Assembly (NCBI GenBank): GCA_002305685.1
Contig: DBQB01000002.1
Span: forward strand, 1-40,336
Origin: Ruminococcaceae bacterium UBA1405
GTDB taxonomy: Bacteria > Bacillota > Clostridia > Oscillospirales > Ruminococcaceae
DNA: 40,336 bases
Direction of reading: 5' to 3'
A program made the position numbers and the translations under genes. The notes below the pieces were generated by a model, which ran no database searches, was not told where the DNA came from, and saw nothing but the letters and a program-made list of their open reading frames with translations. Shown one piece after another: positions 9,292-17,690 of the stretch (positions within the stretch are counted from its first letter, which is position 1; each line of letters opens with the position of its first letter).

Positions 9292-10488
9292 ATGAATGCA
9301 TCTTACAAACCTCACCCAGATTTCACCCCTACCCGTCCGGTAACCAAAGAAGAACTGGATCAGATTTTGGATACCCCGGTGCTGCATCTGGAAAAGCTCA
9401 AAGAGCCTATCATCATTACCTCCATCGAACTGCTGTTTAACAACGGAATGTATTTCGTCCGCACACGGACCAAAGACGGTTTGACCGGTATTGCCCCCGC
9501 CAACGATCGCGCTGCCTGGTGCTATCCGATCTTAAATGAGTTGGTAGCCCCCTATTTCATTGGGAAAGACGCCAGAGATCTGGAAAAACTGCTGGAAGGG
9601 GTTTATGTTTACCGCAGCAACTATAAACTGGCGGGACTGCCGTTTTGGTGCAGCGTGGCTTTTGTGGAGCTGAGTATTCTGGATATTTTGGGGAAAGCCT
9701 TGGGGGTACCTGTCGGGCAGCTGTTTGGACCCCGTATCCGGGAGAAGGTCAATATCTATGTGGCCAGCGGCAACCGGGGCACCACCCCGGAAGAAGAACT
9801 GGATATCCTGGCCCGATGGGTGGATGAGACCAAAGCAAAAGCCATTAAGTTCAAAATCGGCGGGCGGATGAGCAAAAACGCCGACTCCATCGCTGGGCGA
9901 AGCGAAGGGCTTATTTATCTGACCCGCAAATATTTTGGCGATCAGATGATCATCCATGCCGACGGCAACGGCTCCTATGACGCCCAGGAAGCCATTCGGT
10001 ATGGCAAAATACTGGAGGAGATCGGCGCTTACTTCTATGAAGAACCCTGTCCCTTTGACGATCTCTGGGAGACGAGAAAAACCGCCCAGGCTCTGACCAT
10101 CCCCCTTGCCTTTGGAGAACAGGAAACCAGCTTGAGAAGATTTGAGTGGATCATTGAGAAGGACGCCGCTCGGGTTGTTCAGCCGGATATTCTATATCAT
10201 GGAGGTCTGATCCGCACGGTAAAGGTTGCCAAGATGGCAGAACTTGCCGGAAAAACCATCACCCCCCATGTTTCCGGTGGATTCTGTTTCGTCTATGTCC
10301 TTCATCTGGCTTCCTTCACCCCCAATCTGGGCAGCTATCAGGAGCACAAACGGGGAATCCCGGAAAGCAACGCACTGCTGGGAGATATCCTACGGCTGCA
10401 GGATGGCACCATCAACATCCCCAATACCCCCGGGCTGGGAATCGATCCTGCAAATCCGATCCTCAAACACGCACTGCTGATCCGGTAA
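9292..10488 (+). CDS. Enolase-superfamily sugar-acid dehydratase or racemase (mandelate racemase subgroup)
   Basis: The 398-residue protein has an enolase-type capping domain (about 40-150) and a modified TIM barrel. Visible catalytic elements are AIKFKIGG, with the Lys-x-Lys base pair at 186 and 188; HADGNGSYD, with metal ligand Asp224; YEEPCPFDD, with ligand Glu250 or Glu251; FGEQETS, with ligand Glu276; and the Asp299 plus His326 (TPHVSGG) pair. This is the mandelate racemase layout, whose members dehydrate aldonic/uronic acids or racemise hydroxy acids after Mg-dependent proton abstraction. An AAGGAGGG-like site precedes the ATG. Lying in an operon with glycosidases, it most likely acts on an acid sugar released by them, but the substrate cannot be read from sequence. 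It ends before a strong terminator. Confidence 0.88.
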   Translation: MNASYKPHPDFTPTRPVTKEELDQILDTPVLHLEKLKEPIIITSIELLFNNGMYFVRTRTKDGLTGIAPANDRAAWCYPILNELVAPYFIGKDARDLEKLLEGVYVYRSNYKLAGLPFWCSVAFVELSILDILGKALGVPVGQLFGPRIREKVNIYVASGNRGTTPEEELDILARWVDETKAKAIKFKIGGRMSKNADSIAGRSEGLIYLTRKYFGDQMIIHADGNGSYDAQEAIRYGKILEEIGAYFYEEPCPFDDLWETRKTAQALTIPLAFGEQETSLRRFEWIIEKDAARVVQPDILYHGGLIRTVKVAKMAELAGKTITPHVSGGFCFVYVLHLASFTPNLGSYQEHKRGIPESNALLGDILRLQDGTINIPNTPGLGIDPANPILKHALLIR

Positions 10489-10549
10489 TGGATTCATCCT
10501 GCCCATACCCAAGGCTGCTCGCAGATTCCACTGTTCTGTAGATAAGACA

Positions 10550-10601
10550 AACCGGAATTGTTCCATTTCCTCAAAAAAGGGTTGGCAATTCCGGTTTTTT
10601 G
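10550..10601 (+). terminator. Terminator after the enolase-superfamily gene
   Basis: Perfect 11-base arms (AACCGGAATTG and CAATTCCGGTT) are followed by TTTTTT. The hairpin lies 62 bases after the stop. Confidence 0.88.
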
Positions 10602-10610
10602 CGTTAAAGT
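10582..10610 (+). promoter_or_regulatory. Possible promoter for the GH2 gene, overlapping the terminator
   Basis: TTGGCA (10582-10587), a 17-base spacer and TAAAGT (10605-10610) lie about 74 bases upstream of the GH2 start. The -35 overlaps the right half of the preceding terminator. A TCAGCGCTGA palindrome follows at 10659-10668. Confidence 0.4.
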
Positions 10611-10683
10611 AAAGGTAATCGGAACGCCTGCAACCGGTATTCCAAAAACATTCTCGATTCAGCGCTGATTAAGGAGGTAACCT

Positions 10684-13600
10684 ATGAAACTGCCCAGCTA
10701 TTTTCAAGATCCTTCCACTCTCCATGTAGGAACCGAACCCCTGCGCGCTTACTATGTTCCCTGCAAAGATCCTGCGGAAGCAATGTGTGCCGATATGCTC
10801 TCCTCCTCCCGCGTATTGCTATTAAACGGAGACGATTGGCAATTTCGGTATTTTCAAAGCTGGCACGATATCCCTCAGGATGTCATCGCCGAGAACGCTT
10901 CTGCCGACGGATTTGATACCATCTCCGTTCCCAGCTGCTGGCAGATACTGGGATATGACAACAACCAGTATACCAACGTCAAATATCCCATCCCTTTCGA
11001 TCCGCCCTTTGTGCCGGACGATAACCCGGCTGGCGTATATTGGAAAACCTTTACCCTCTCCCCCCAGCAGCTCTCCCAAAAGGTATATCTAAACTTTGAC
11101 GGGGTGGATTCCTGCCTGTTTGTCTATCTCAACGGCAGTTTTGTGGGATACAGCCAAGTATCCCACGCCATCAGTGAATTTGATATCACCCCTTTTGTGC
11201 GCTTAGGGGAAAACCGTTTGACGGTGATCGTGCTCAAATGGTGCGATGGCACTTATCTAGAAGATCAGGATAAACTTCGTTTCAGCGGCATCTTTCGGGA
11301 TGTCTATCTGCTGATGCGGCCCCAGCAGCACATCCGGGACTTTTTTGTACATACCCAGCTCTCGGAGGACTTTCACCGTGCCGTCATCGACGTCCAGCTG
11401 CAGCGCTGCGGAGATTTTCCGGTACACGCCTGCCTGTATGACCCGAAAGGGACCTTGCTGGCAGAGTGCGACACCAGTGACGAACAGCTCTCGTTCCCGG
11501 TGGAGCAGCCGGTGCTTTGGAACGCGGAAACCCCTGCCCTCTATACCCTGATCCTGCAGACACCGCAGGAATCCATTGCTCAGAAGGTCGGCGTGCGCCG
11601 TATCGATATCCGGGATGGGGTCATCTATTTTAACGGTGTTAAATTCAAACTTAAGGGCACCAACCGCCATGACAGCGATCCCTACACCGGCGCCGCTATC
11701 TCCCGGGAACAGCTGCTGAAAGATTTACGGCTGATGAAACGCCATAACATCAACGCCATCCGGACCAGCCACTATCCCCACAATCCCTGGGCGATGCAGA
11801 TGTATGACCGGTATGGATTCTATGTGATGGACGAAGCGGATATTGAGTCCCATGGCTGCGCCACCATCTATGGCGCTACCGCCCACCACGGTGAACTGTC
11901 GGAATTTGCCACCGAGAATACCTACGGATATCTGATGCGGGAACCCTCCTTTGCCGCAGCGGTATTGGATCGAGTCCAGCGACTGGTTCATCGGGACAAA
12001 AACTGTGCCTGCGTCTTTTCCTGGTCATTGGGCAATGAAAGCGGATACGGGCCCAATATGGAACAGGCTGCCGCCTGGGTCAAATCCTTTGATTCCCAAC
12101 GGGTGCTCAACTATGAAAACGGAATGTGGCGGATGAGCGACAGCGAATACGAGAACAACACCGATGATCTGGATGTTTATTCCAGAATGTATGCCCCACT
12201 GGCTTTTGTGAACCAATACTTCTCCATCCCCCATCGCAAACCCTTCATCCAGGTGGAATACAGCCATGCCATGGGCAACGGCCCCGGCGATCTGGAGGAT
12301 TATTTCCAGAGAATCTATCGCTACGACGGCTATACCGGCGGATTTGTCTGGGAATGGTGCGACCATTCGGTTTATATGGGCAAAACCTTTGACGGGAAGG
12401 ATAAATTCTTCTACGGCGGAGACTGGCAGGAAGAGCTGCACGACGGAAACTTCTGCATGGATGGCCTGGTTTACCCCAATCGCCGTCCTCATACCGGACT
12501 GTTGGAACACAAAAATGTGGCTCGCCCCATCCGTGCATCGCTGGTGGATGCCGCCAAAGGCTTGATTCGCCTGGAAAATAAGATGGATTTCACCGATCTC
12601 TCCCAGCGGTATACCGTTCACTATGCCGTGGTCACCGACGGCAAAACCGTTGCTGAGGGGACGCTGCCGGAGACCGGCTGTCCCGCCCACAGCTGGGTGG
12701 AGGTTACCCTGCCGGTGACCATCTGTCCGGTGGGAAACACCTTTATCCGCCTTTGCTACCTGCAAAAACACGACGAGGCCCTCACCCCTGCAGAATATCT
12801 GGCCGGACATGACCAGCTCACCATCTGCCGGGATAACGCCGCGGCGGTGGCCGCAGTGGCGGATGCCGCTGGAATCTCCCATCCCTGCTCCTGCCCTGAA
12901 AAACGTCCCGTTAACGTTGTGGAGGAGGAAAATACGCTGATCCTTACCGGCGATGGTTTTTGTTACCGGTTTGACAAATGGAAAGGCGCTTTCTACTCCC
13001 TGGTGCGCAACGGCAACTCGCTGATCGAACAGCCCATCCAGCTCAACGTGTGGCGGGCGCCGATGGACAACGACCGCAATGTGCGCCGGGAGTGGGAGGC
13101 AGCAGGTTATGACCGCGCCAAGATAAAGGTATATCAAATCGCCTGGGAGCAAAAGCAGGATACCGTCTGCATCCGGTGCGACTACTCCCTCGCGGCGAAC
13201 CATCTGCAAAGGATCCTTTCCGGCGTGCTGGAATGGACTGTCGCCAGCGACGGCGCCATCACCGTCCATATCACCGGGGAGCGCGCTCCCCTGACCCCCA
13301 AATTCTCCAAAATCCCACTGGCGCCCATGCCCTTCCTGCCTCGGTTTGGTCTGCGCCTGATGCTTCCGCAAACCTACGATACGGTACGGTATTTCGGCTA
13401 TGGCCCCCAGGAGAGCTATATCGATAAGCATCGCAACGCCTACATCGATCTGTTCACCGCCTCGGTGGAGCAGATGCATGAGGATTATCTCAAACCCCAG
13501 GAAAACAGCAGCCACTATGGTTCCACCGCGCTGGCTCTCTCTACTGGCGACGGACGCCATCTTCTGGTTTCCGGCAATACCTTTAGCTTTAATGTCTCCC

Positions 13601-13785
13601 GATATACCCAGGAGGAACTGGGAAACAAAAAACACAATTTTGAGCTGGAGAAATCTCCCTATACCGTCCTGTGTCTGGATGGCTATATGTCCGGATGCGG
13701 TTCCAACAGCTGCGGTCCTCGTCTTGTGGAACAGTACCAGGTCAACGACACCAAACTGGAGATGACCTTTACACTACAATTTTAA
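10684..13785 (+). CDS. GH2 beta-galactosidase (LacZ-type)
   Basis: This 1033-residue protein has the full LacZ domain order: sugar-binding jelly roll (about 60-220), immunoglobulin-like domain, TIM barrel, second Ig-like domain and a C-terminal beta-galactosidase small-chain domain (RAPMDNDRN, FGYGPQESYIDKH). Active-site motifs are NRHDSDPYTG, IRTSHYPHNP, SWSLGNESG with acid/base Glu452, and IQVEYSHAMGNG with nucleophile Glu525. It would hydrolyse terminal beta-galactosides, though GH2 also contains glucuronidases and arabinopyranosidases; the length and C-terminal domain favour galactosidase. There is no signal peptide. AAGGAGG lies six bases before the ATG. It has its own upstream control region and ends at a double-hairpin structure. 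Confidence 0.9.
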   Translation: MKLPSYFQDPSTLHVGTEPLRAYYVPCKDPAEAMCADMLSSSRVLLLNGDDWQFRYFQSWHDIPQDVIAENASADGFDTISVPSCWQILGYDNNQYTNVKYPIPFDPPFVPDDNPAGVYWKTFTLSPQQLSQKVYLNFDGVDSCLFVYLNGSFVGYSQVSHAISEFDITPFVRLGENRLTVIVLKWCDGTYLEDQDKLRFSGIFRDVYLLMRPQQHIRDFFVHTQLSEDFHRAVIDVQLQRCGDFPVHACLYDPKGTLLAECDTSDEQLSFPVEQPVLWNAETPALYTLILQTPQESIAQKVGVRRIDIRDGVIYFNGVKFKLKGTNRHDSDPYTGAAISREQLLKDLRLMKRHNINAIRTSHYPHNPWAMQMYDRYGFYVMDEADIESHGCATIYGATAHHGELSEFATENTYGYLMREPSFAAAVLDRVQRLVHRDKNCACVFSWSLGNESGYGPNMEQAAAWVKSFDSQRVLNYENGMWRMSDSEYENNTDDLDVYSRMYAPLAFVNQYFSIPHRKPFIQVEYSHAMGNGPGDLEDYFQRIYRYDGYTGGFVWEWCDHSVYMGKTFDGKDKFFYGGDWQEELHDGNFCMDGLVYPNRRPHTGLLEHKNVARPIRASLVDAAKGLIRLENKMDFTDLSQRYTVHYAVVTDGKTVAEGTLPETGCPAHSWVEVTLPVTICPVGNTFIRLCYLQKHDEALTPAEYLAGHDQLTICRDNAAAVAAVADAAGISHPCSCPEKRPVNVVEEENTLILTGDGFCYRFDKWKGAFYSLVRNGNSLIEQPIQLNVWRAPMDNDRNVRREWEAAGYDRAKIKVYQIAWEQKQDTVCIRCDYSLAANHLQRILSGVLEWTVASDGAITVHITGERAPLTPKFSKIPLAPMPFLPRFGLRLMLPQTYDTVRYFGYGPQESYIDKHRNAYIDLFTASVEQMHEDYLKPQENSSHYGSTALALSTGDGRHLLVSGNTFSFNVSRYTQEELGNKKHNFELEKSPYTVLCLDGYMSGCGSNSCGPRLVEQYQVNDTKLEMTFTLQF

Positions 13786-13801
13786 TACTCCCCTTTGATG
13801 C

Positions 13802-13830
13802 CGGTGAGAGGCGCTGCGCGCCTCTCACCG
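13802..13830. repeat. Perfect 13-base inverted repeat after the GH2 gene
   Basis: CGGTGAGAGGCGC and its exact complement flank a TGC loop. It begins 17 bases after the GH2 stop and has no T tract on either side, so it is not a classical terminator. It could stabilise the mRNA 3' end. Confidence 0.7.
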
Positions 13831-13856
13831 AAAACATCGGTAAAGATCCAAAAAAT

Positions 13857-13903
13857 AACCCCGCGGTTTTGTTCGTATCGATTACGTCCAAAACCGCGGG
13901 GTT
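13857..13903. terminator. Bidirectional terminator between GH2 and nrdG
   Basis: Perfect 15-base GC-rich arms (AACCCCGCGGTTTTG and complement) lie around a 17-base loop. The plus side continues TTTCGTTTT; on the minus strand the hairpin is followed by TTATTTTTT. It serves the convergent GH2 and nrdG genes. Confidence 0.9.
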
Positions 13904-13939
13904 TCGTTTTCAGAAGGCAAAAATAGTTTGACAGCCCGG

Positions 13940-14491
13940 TCAGAGGCTCCGCTTTGCAAACATGGGATCATCCTGCCACAGCACCGCCTCTCCCTTGCTC
14001 ATGCTGGCAGGCAGATTCAGAATCCGCTGGTTGGAACTGCCGCGAAACCGCAGGGAAATATCGTACAGCGCCTGCACAAATTCTCCATCCACCAACACAT
14101 CGATGCATCCCAGCAGCGCATCGGTGATCTCCAAACGGCAGCGGCTGGGTTCTTTTCCCATCAGCTGCTCAAAAGTGTATCCGGAATAACACCACACCGT
14201 CTTTTCCGGATACCGCTGGCGAAAACGGCGCAGCAGCTCATAGACCGCCGGCTGATTCTCCGGCTCCATGGGCTCCCCTCCCAGCAGAGAAAGGCCTGCA
14301 ATATACTCAGGAGCGCAGCTGTCCAACAGCTGCTGGATGGTTTCCTCCCCAAAAGGCTCGCCATACTGAAAATCCCAAGCCACCGCGTTAAAACAATTCT
14401 CGCACCGATGGGTACATCCCGAGACAAACAGACTGGTGCGCACCCCCGGACCGTTTGCAATGTCATAATATTTGATGTTTGCGTAATTCAT
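13940..14491 (-). CDS. nrdG: Anaerobic ribonucleoside-triphosphate reductase activating protein
   Basis: This 183-residue radical-SAM enzyme installs the glycyl radical on NrdD using a [4Fe-4S] cluster and S-adenosylmethionine. The cluster motif CTHRCENC (Cys26, Cys30, Cys33) follows the typical opening MNYANIKYYDIANGPGVRTSLFVSG, read here in two parts: residues 1-10 MNYANIKYYD and 11-25 with the GPGVR signature. A GGEP motif occurs further in. The ATG at 14491 has AAAGGAAA upstream; a longer frame to 14521 would need a TTG start without a ribosome site. It lies downstream of nrdD on the same strand, but a strong terminator-like hairpin stands between them, so its level may be set by read-through. 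Confidence 0.94.
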   Translation of the reverse strand: MNYANIKYYDIANGPGVRTSLFVSGCTHRCENCFNAVAWDFQYGEPFGEETIQQLLDSCAPEYIAGLSLLGGEPMEPENQPAVYELLRRFRQRYPEKTVWCYSGYTFEQLMGKEPSRCRLEITDALLGCIDVLVDGEFVQALYDISLRFRGSSNQRILNLPASMSKGEAVLWQDDPMFAKRSL

Positions 14492-14518
14492 TTTTTCCGT
14501 TTCCTTTGTGTCGTTACT

Positions 14519-14567
14519 CAAAAAATCCGCCGCAAAAGAGCCTTATCTGAAGCTCTCCTTGCGGCGG
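14519..14567 (-). terminator. Terminator-like hairpin between nrdD and nrdG
   Basis: On the minus strand the arms CCGCCGCAAGGAGAGC and GCTCTTTTGCGGCGG pair with small interruptions and run directly into ATTTTTT. It sits 29 bases after the nrdD stop and 28 bases before the nrdG start, so it may attenuate nrdG. Confidence 0.8.
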
Positions 14568-14595
14568 TAGGTTTTGGGAAAGATTTCTCGCGTCC

Positions 14596-16752
14596 TTACA
14601 GATGCATTACCCGGTCCCGAATTTCCTGGGTACGACCCTGATTCCAGAACTGTGTACCGATATATCCGCAGGTACGTCTGGCAACATTCATCTTATCCTG
14701 ATCCCGATTGCCGCATTTGGGACACTGCCATACCAGTTTGCCGTCGTCCTCCACAATGGAAATCTGCCCGTCATATCCGCAGCACTGGCAGTAATCAGAC
14801 TTGGAGTTGAGCTCCGCGTACATGATATTGTCATAGATAAACTGGAGCACACTGATCACCGCCTGGAGATTATCCTGCATATCCGGTACTTCCACATAGC
14901 TCACCGCGCCGCCGGTGGAGAGTGCCTGGAACTGAGACTCGAACTTCAGCTTGGAAAAAGCGTCGATCTCCTCCCGGACATTGACGTGATAGCTGTTGGT
15001 GATATACCCCTTATCGGTTACCCCTTCAATGATGCCAAAGCGGCGCTGCAGGCATTTGGCAAATTTATAGGTGGTACTCTCAATGGGGGAACCATAAATG
15101 CTGAAGGCGATGTTGGTTTCCTCGCTCCAGCGGGTACAGGCCTCATTCATGTGCTTCATCACATCCAGCGCAAAGGGGGTGGCAACGGGGTCGGTATGGG
15201 ATTTTCCGGTCATATACCGCACACATTCACAAAGTCCCGCATAGCCCAGAGAGATGGAGGAGTATCCTCCATACAGCAGCTTATCGATGGGCTCGCCCTT
15301 CTTGAGCCGAGAGATGGCGCCATACTGCCAGAGGATCGGCGCGGCATCGGAAAGGGTTCCCTTTAGCCGGTTGTGACGGCACATCAGCGCCCGATAGCAA
15401 AGTTCCAGCCGCTCGTCGAAAATCTTCCAGAACCGGTCCATATCTCCCTCGGAGGAAAGCGCCACATCCACCAGATTGATGGTCACTACCCCCTGATTGA
15501 ACCGTCCATAAAACTTATAGTTGCCGTTTTCATCCTTCCAGGGAGCCAGGGCGCTGCGGCAGCCCATCACCGGGAAACAGTTTCCTTCTTTGAGCTCCTT
15601 CATCTTCTTCTCGGAGATATAGTCAGGAACCATACGGCGGGCAGTACATTTGGCTGCCAACTTGGTCAGCTCAAAATATGGGGTGCCCTCCCGGACGTTG
15701 TCCTCCTCCAGCACATAGATCAGCTTGGGAAACGCTGGGGTAATCCATACGCCCGCTTCGTTTTTCACCCCCTGATACCGCTGACGCAGCATCTCCTCAA
15801 TGATCAGCGCCAAATCTTTCTTTTCCTGCTCATTTTTGGCTTCATTGAGGTACATAAACACCGTCAAAAACGGCGCCTGTCCGTTGGTGGTCATCAGAGT
15901 AATCACCTGATACTGAATGGTCTGGACACCCTTCTCAATCTCCTTGTGCAGCCGTTTTTCCACCACCTGACGGATGGTCTCCGGATCCTGCTGTACCCCA
16001 AACATCTGAGCCTCCTCCAAAACTTCCTTATGGATCTTTTCCCGGGAAATCTGGATAAAGGGCGCCAGATGGGCTAAGCTGATGCTCTGACCGCCGTACT
16101 GGTTGGACGCCACCTGCGCAATGATCTGGGTGGCGATGTTACAGGCTGTGGAAAAGCTGTGGGGTTTTTCAATCAGCGTTTCGCTGATGACGGTACCGTT
16201 TTGCAGCATATCCTCCAAATTGACCAAGTCGCAGTTGTGCATATGTTGGGCATAGTAGTCGGCGTCATGAAAATGCAGGATTCCCTCCTGATCCGCATCC
16301 ACAATCTCCTTGGGAAGCAGTAGGCGCCGGGTAATATCCTTGCTCACTTCGCCCGCCATATAATCCCGCTGCACACTGTTGACAATCGGGTCCTTGTTGG
16401 AATTCTCCTGCAGCACTTCCTCGTTGTTGCACTCGATCAACGACAAAATCCGATCGTCGGTGGTGTTGGATTTGCGGATCAGAGAACGGATATAACGGTA
16501 TTTCACATATCCCTTGGCCACCTCAAAAGCGCCGGTTGCCATGATCTGGTTCTCCACCATATCCTGAATCTCTTCCACCGATACGGCGCGATTCATCTTC
16601 TCACATTTATATCGGATATACTCTGCCGCCTCCCGGATCTGTTCCCCGGTTAGCTCCCGACGCACCGAAGCGTCATTGGCTTTGGTAATGGCAGTGATGA
16701 TCTTCTGAATATCAAAATCTACTTCGGATCCATTTCTTTTAATTACCCTCAT
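14596..16752 (-). CDS. nrdD: Anaerobic (class III) ribonucleoside-triphosphate reductase
   Basis: This 718-residue oxygen-sensitive enzyme reduces ribonucleoside triphosphates to deoxy forms for DNA synthesis. An ATP-cone regulatory domain occupies about residues 1-95 (MRVIKRNGSEVDFDIQKI). The ten-stranded barrel carries CFPVMGCRSAL. A zinc ribbon (CQCCGYDG...CPKCGN) precedes the glycyl-radical motif RRTCGYIG, with Gly696 as the radical site, 22 residues from the C-terminus. The ATG at 16752 is preferred because it begins the ATP cone; GGGAG lies 13 bases upstream, a rather long spacing. The longer frame to 16947 encodes unrelated sequence. A Crp/Fnr-type gene is divergent from it across 250 bases. 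Confidence 0.96.
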   Translation of the reverse strand: MRVIKRNGSEVDFDIQKIITAITKANDASVRRELTGEQIREAAEYIRYKCEKMNRAVSVEEIQDMVENQIMATGAFEVAKGYVKYRYIRSLIRKSNTTDDRILSLIECNNEEVLQENSNKDPIVNSVQRDYMAGEVSKDITRRLLLPKEIVDADQEGILHFHDADYYAQHMHNCDLVNLEDMLQNGTVISETLIEKPHSFSTACNIATQIIAQVASNQYGGQSISLAHLAPFIQISREKIHKEVLEEAQMFGVQQDPETIRQVVEKRLHKEIEKGVQTIQYQVITLMTTNGQAPFLTVFMYLNEAKNEQEKKDLALIIEEMLRQRYQGVKNEAGVWITPAFPKLIYVLEEDNVREGTPYFELTKLAAKCTARRMVPDYISEKKMKELKEGNCFPVMGCRSALAPWKDENGNYKFYGRFNQGVVTINLVDVALSSEGDMDRFWKIFDERLELCYRALMCRHNRLKGTLSDAAPILWQYGAISRLKKGEPIDKLLYGGYSSISLGYAGLCECVRYMTGKSHTDPVATPFALDVMKHMNEACTRWSEETNIAFSIYGSPIESTTYKFAKCLQRRFGIIEGVTDKGYITNSYHVNVREEIDAFSKLKFESQFQALSTGGAVSYVEVPDMQDNLQAVISVLQFIYDNIMYAELNSKSDYCQCCGYDGQISIVEDDGKLVWQCPKCGNRDQDKMNVARRTCGYIGTQFWNQGRTQEIRDRVMHL

Positions 16753-16903
16753 CGTTTCTGCACGTCTCCCTTTCAAAACATTCTTTGGCTGAAAATGGCG
16801 AAATTTAAGGCGTGAGTCATCCTCACACCAAAAAATGATCTTTGACAGGTGCATGCCGACCGCACCTCTCCGTTTCCAGGCCGCTATGGAAAACTGTAAC
16901 TGT

Positions 16904-16909
16904 ATTATA
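16904..16909 (-). promoter_or_regulatory. Candidate -10 element of the nrdD promoter
   Basis: A perfect minus-strand TATAAT with a CCG just upstream lies about 150 bases before the nrdD start. No good -35 is seen at 16-18 bases, which would fit a promoter needing an activator such as the divergent regulator. This is inference. Confidence 0.35.
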
Positions 16910-16932
16910 CGGGATTGTCCCAGTAAATTCTG

Positions 16933-16960
16933 TTGCCAAAGCCACACTTTATGCTATAAT
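16933..16960 (+). promoter_or_regulatory. Promoter of the Crp/Fnr-type gene
   Basis: TTGCCA (16933-16938), a 16-base spacer and TATAAT (16955-16960) lie 42 bases upstream of the start codon. Confidence 0.72.
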
Positions 16961-17002
16961 AACACAAGATACATTGATCATACTCATAAAGGAGCGCTAT
17001 AT

Positions 17003-17647
17003 ATGGGATATTTTCTATCCTCGGAGGAGATCCGTACCCTGCGAAGAATTTTCGATCCCCGCATCCAAACCTACGCCAAGGGGGAAACGGTACTGCACGA
17101 AATACCTGAACAGCCACAGATTGGGCTAATGCTCAGCGGTACCGTTCTGCTCTGCGCCGAAAACGAACTATTTGAGCGCAGTATCCTGGGACTTTTCACC
17201 CAGGGGGACTGCTTTCCCTGTAGCCTGATCGAGCAAACCCACGACAACGTCGCATATTTTCAGGCGAAATATCCCTCCACCGTGGCGTTTATTCCTTGGA
17301 AAAACCTTCTGGAATTTTGTATTACCAGTCCACAATGGCAGAAAACCCTCTTTTTGCTGCTGGATAGCCATCTGGGACCGAAAAACCTTTCCCAGAACTT
17401 TATTTTGCACCAGCGCTCCATCCGCAGCCGGCTGCTCTATTTTTTCCGGGAACAAGCTTTACGGCAGCAGAGCAACACCATCCGGGTTCCCATCCCTTTT
17501 TCTGACCTGGCAGAGTTTCTTGCCGTGGAGCGCACCGCCATGATGCGGGAGCTGCGCAGAATGAAGGAGGACGGACTGATCGAAGGGAAACAGCGATCTT
17601 TGACACTGCTTTGCCCAACCGGGATATCCCATACCTCCTTACTATAA
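17003..17647 (+). CDS. Crp/Fnr family transcription regulator
   Basis: This 214-residue cytoplasmic regulator has an N-terminal cyclic-nucleotide-binding-type beta-roll (about 10-120) and a C-terminal winged helix. The helix-turn-helix lies at IPFSDLAEFLAVERTAMMRE followed by LRRMKEDGLIEGKQRSLTLL, near the end of the protein. The N-terminal cysteine cluster that holds the oxygen-sensing Fe-S centre of FNR is absent; the cysteines present (for example GDCFPCSL) lie in the sensory roll. The ATG at 17003 has AAAGGAG nine bases before it; a longer frame to 16835 covers the promoter. It is divergent from nrdD-nrdG and may regulate them, a guess based on position. A strong terminator follows. Confidence 0.85.
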   Translation: MGYFLSSEEIRTLRRIFDPRIQTYAKGETVLHEIPEQPQIGLMLSGTVLLCAENELFERSILGLFTQGDCFPCSLIEQTHDNVAYFQAKYPSTVAFIPWKNLLEFCITSPQWQKTLFLLLDSHLGPKNLSQNFILHQRSIRSRLLYFFREQALRQQSNTIRVPIPFSDLAEFLAVERTAMMRELRRMKEDGLIEGKQRSLTLLCPTGISHTSLL

Positions 17648-17650
17648 CAC

Positions 17651-17690
17651 AATCCGGCGCAATCCGCTAGGGATTGCGCCGGATTTTTTT
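17651..17690. terminator. Terminator between the Crp/Fnr-type gene and spoIVA
   Basis: Perfect 15-base arms (AATCCGGCGCAATCC and complement) with a 5-base loop are followed by a T tract to 17690. The T tract overlaps the spoIVA stop codon region. It clearly serves the plus-strand gene and may also serve spoIVA. Confidence 0.9.

Noticed and set aside
8095..9387. Minus-strand open frame of 430 codons
   Set aside because: It is antisense to the GH127-like gene.
12025..13635. Minus-strand open frame of 536 codons
   Set aside because: It is the antisense shadow of the GH2 gene, whose catalytic motifs are intact.
16835..17002. N-terminal extension of the Crp/Fnr-type protein
   Set aside because: This would include the -35 and -10 boxes and lacks a ribosome site; the ATG at 17003 has AAAGGAG.
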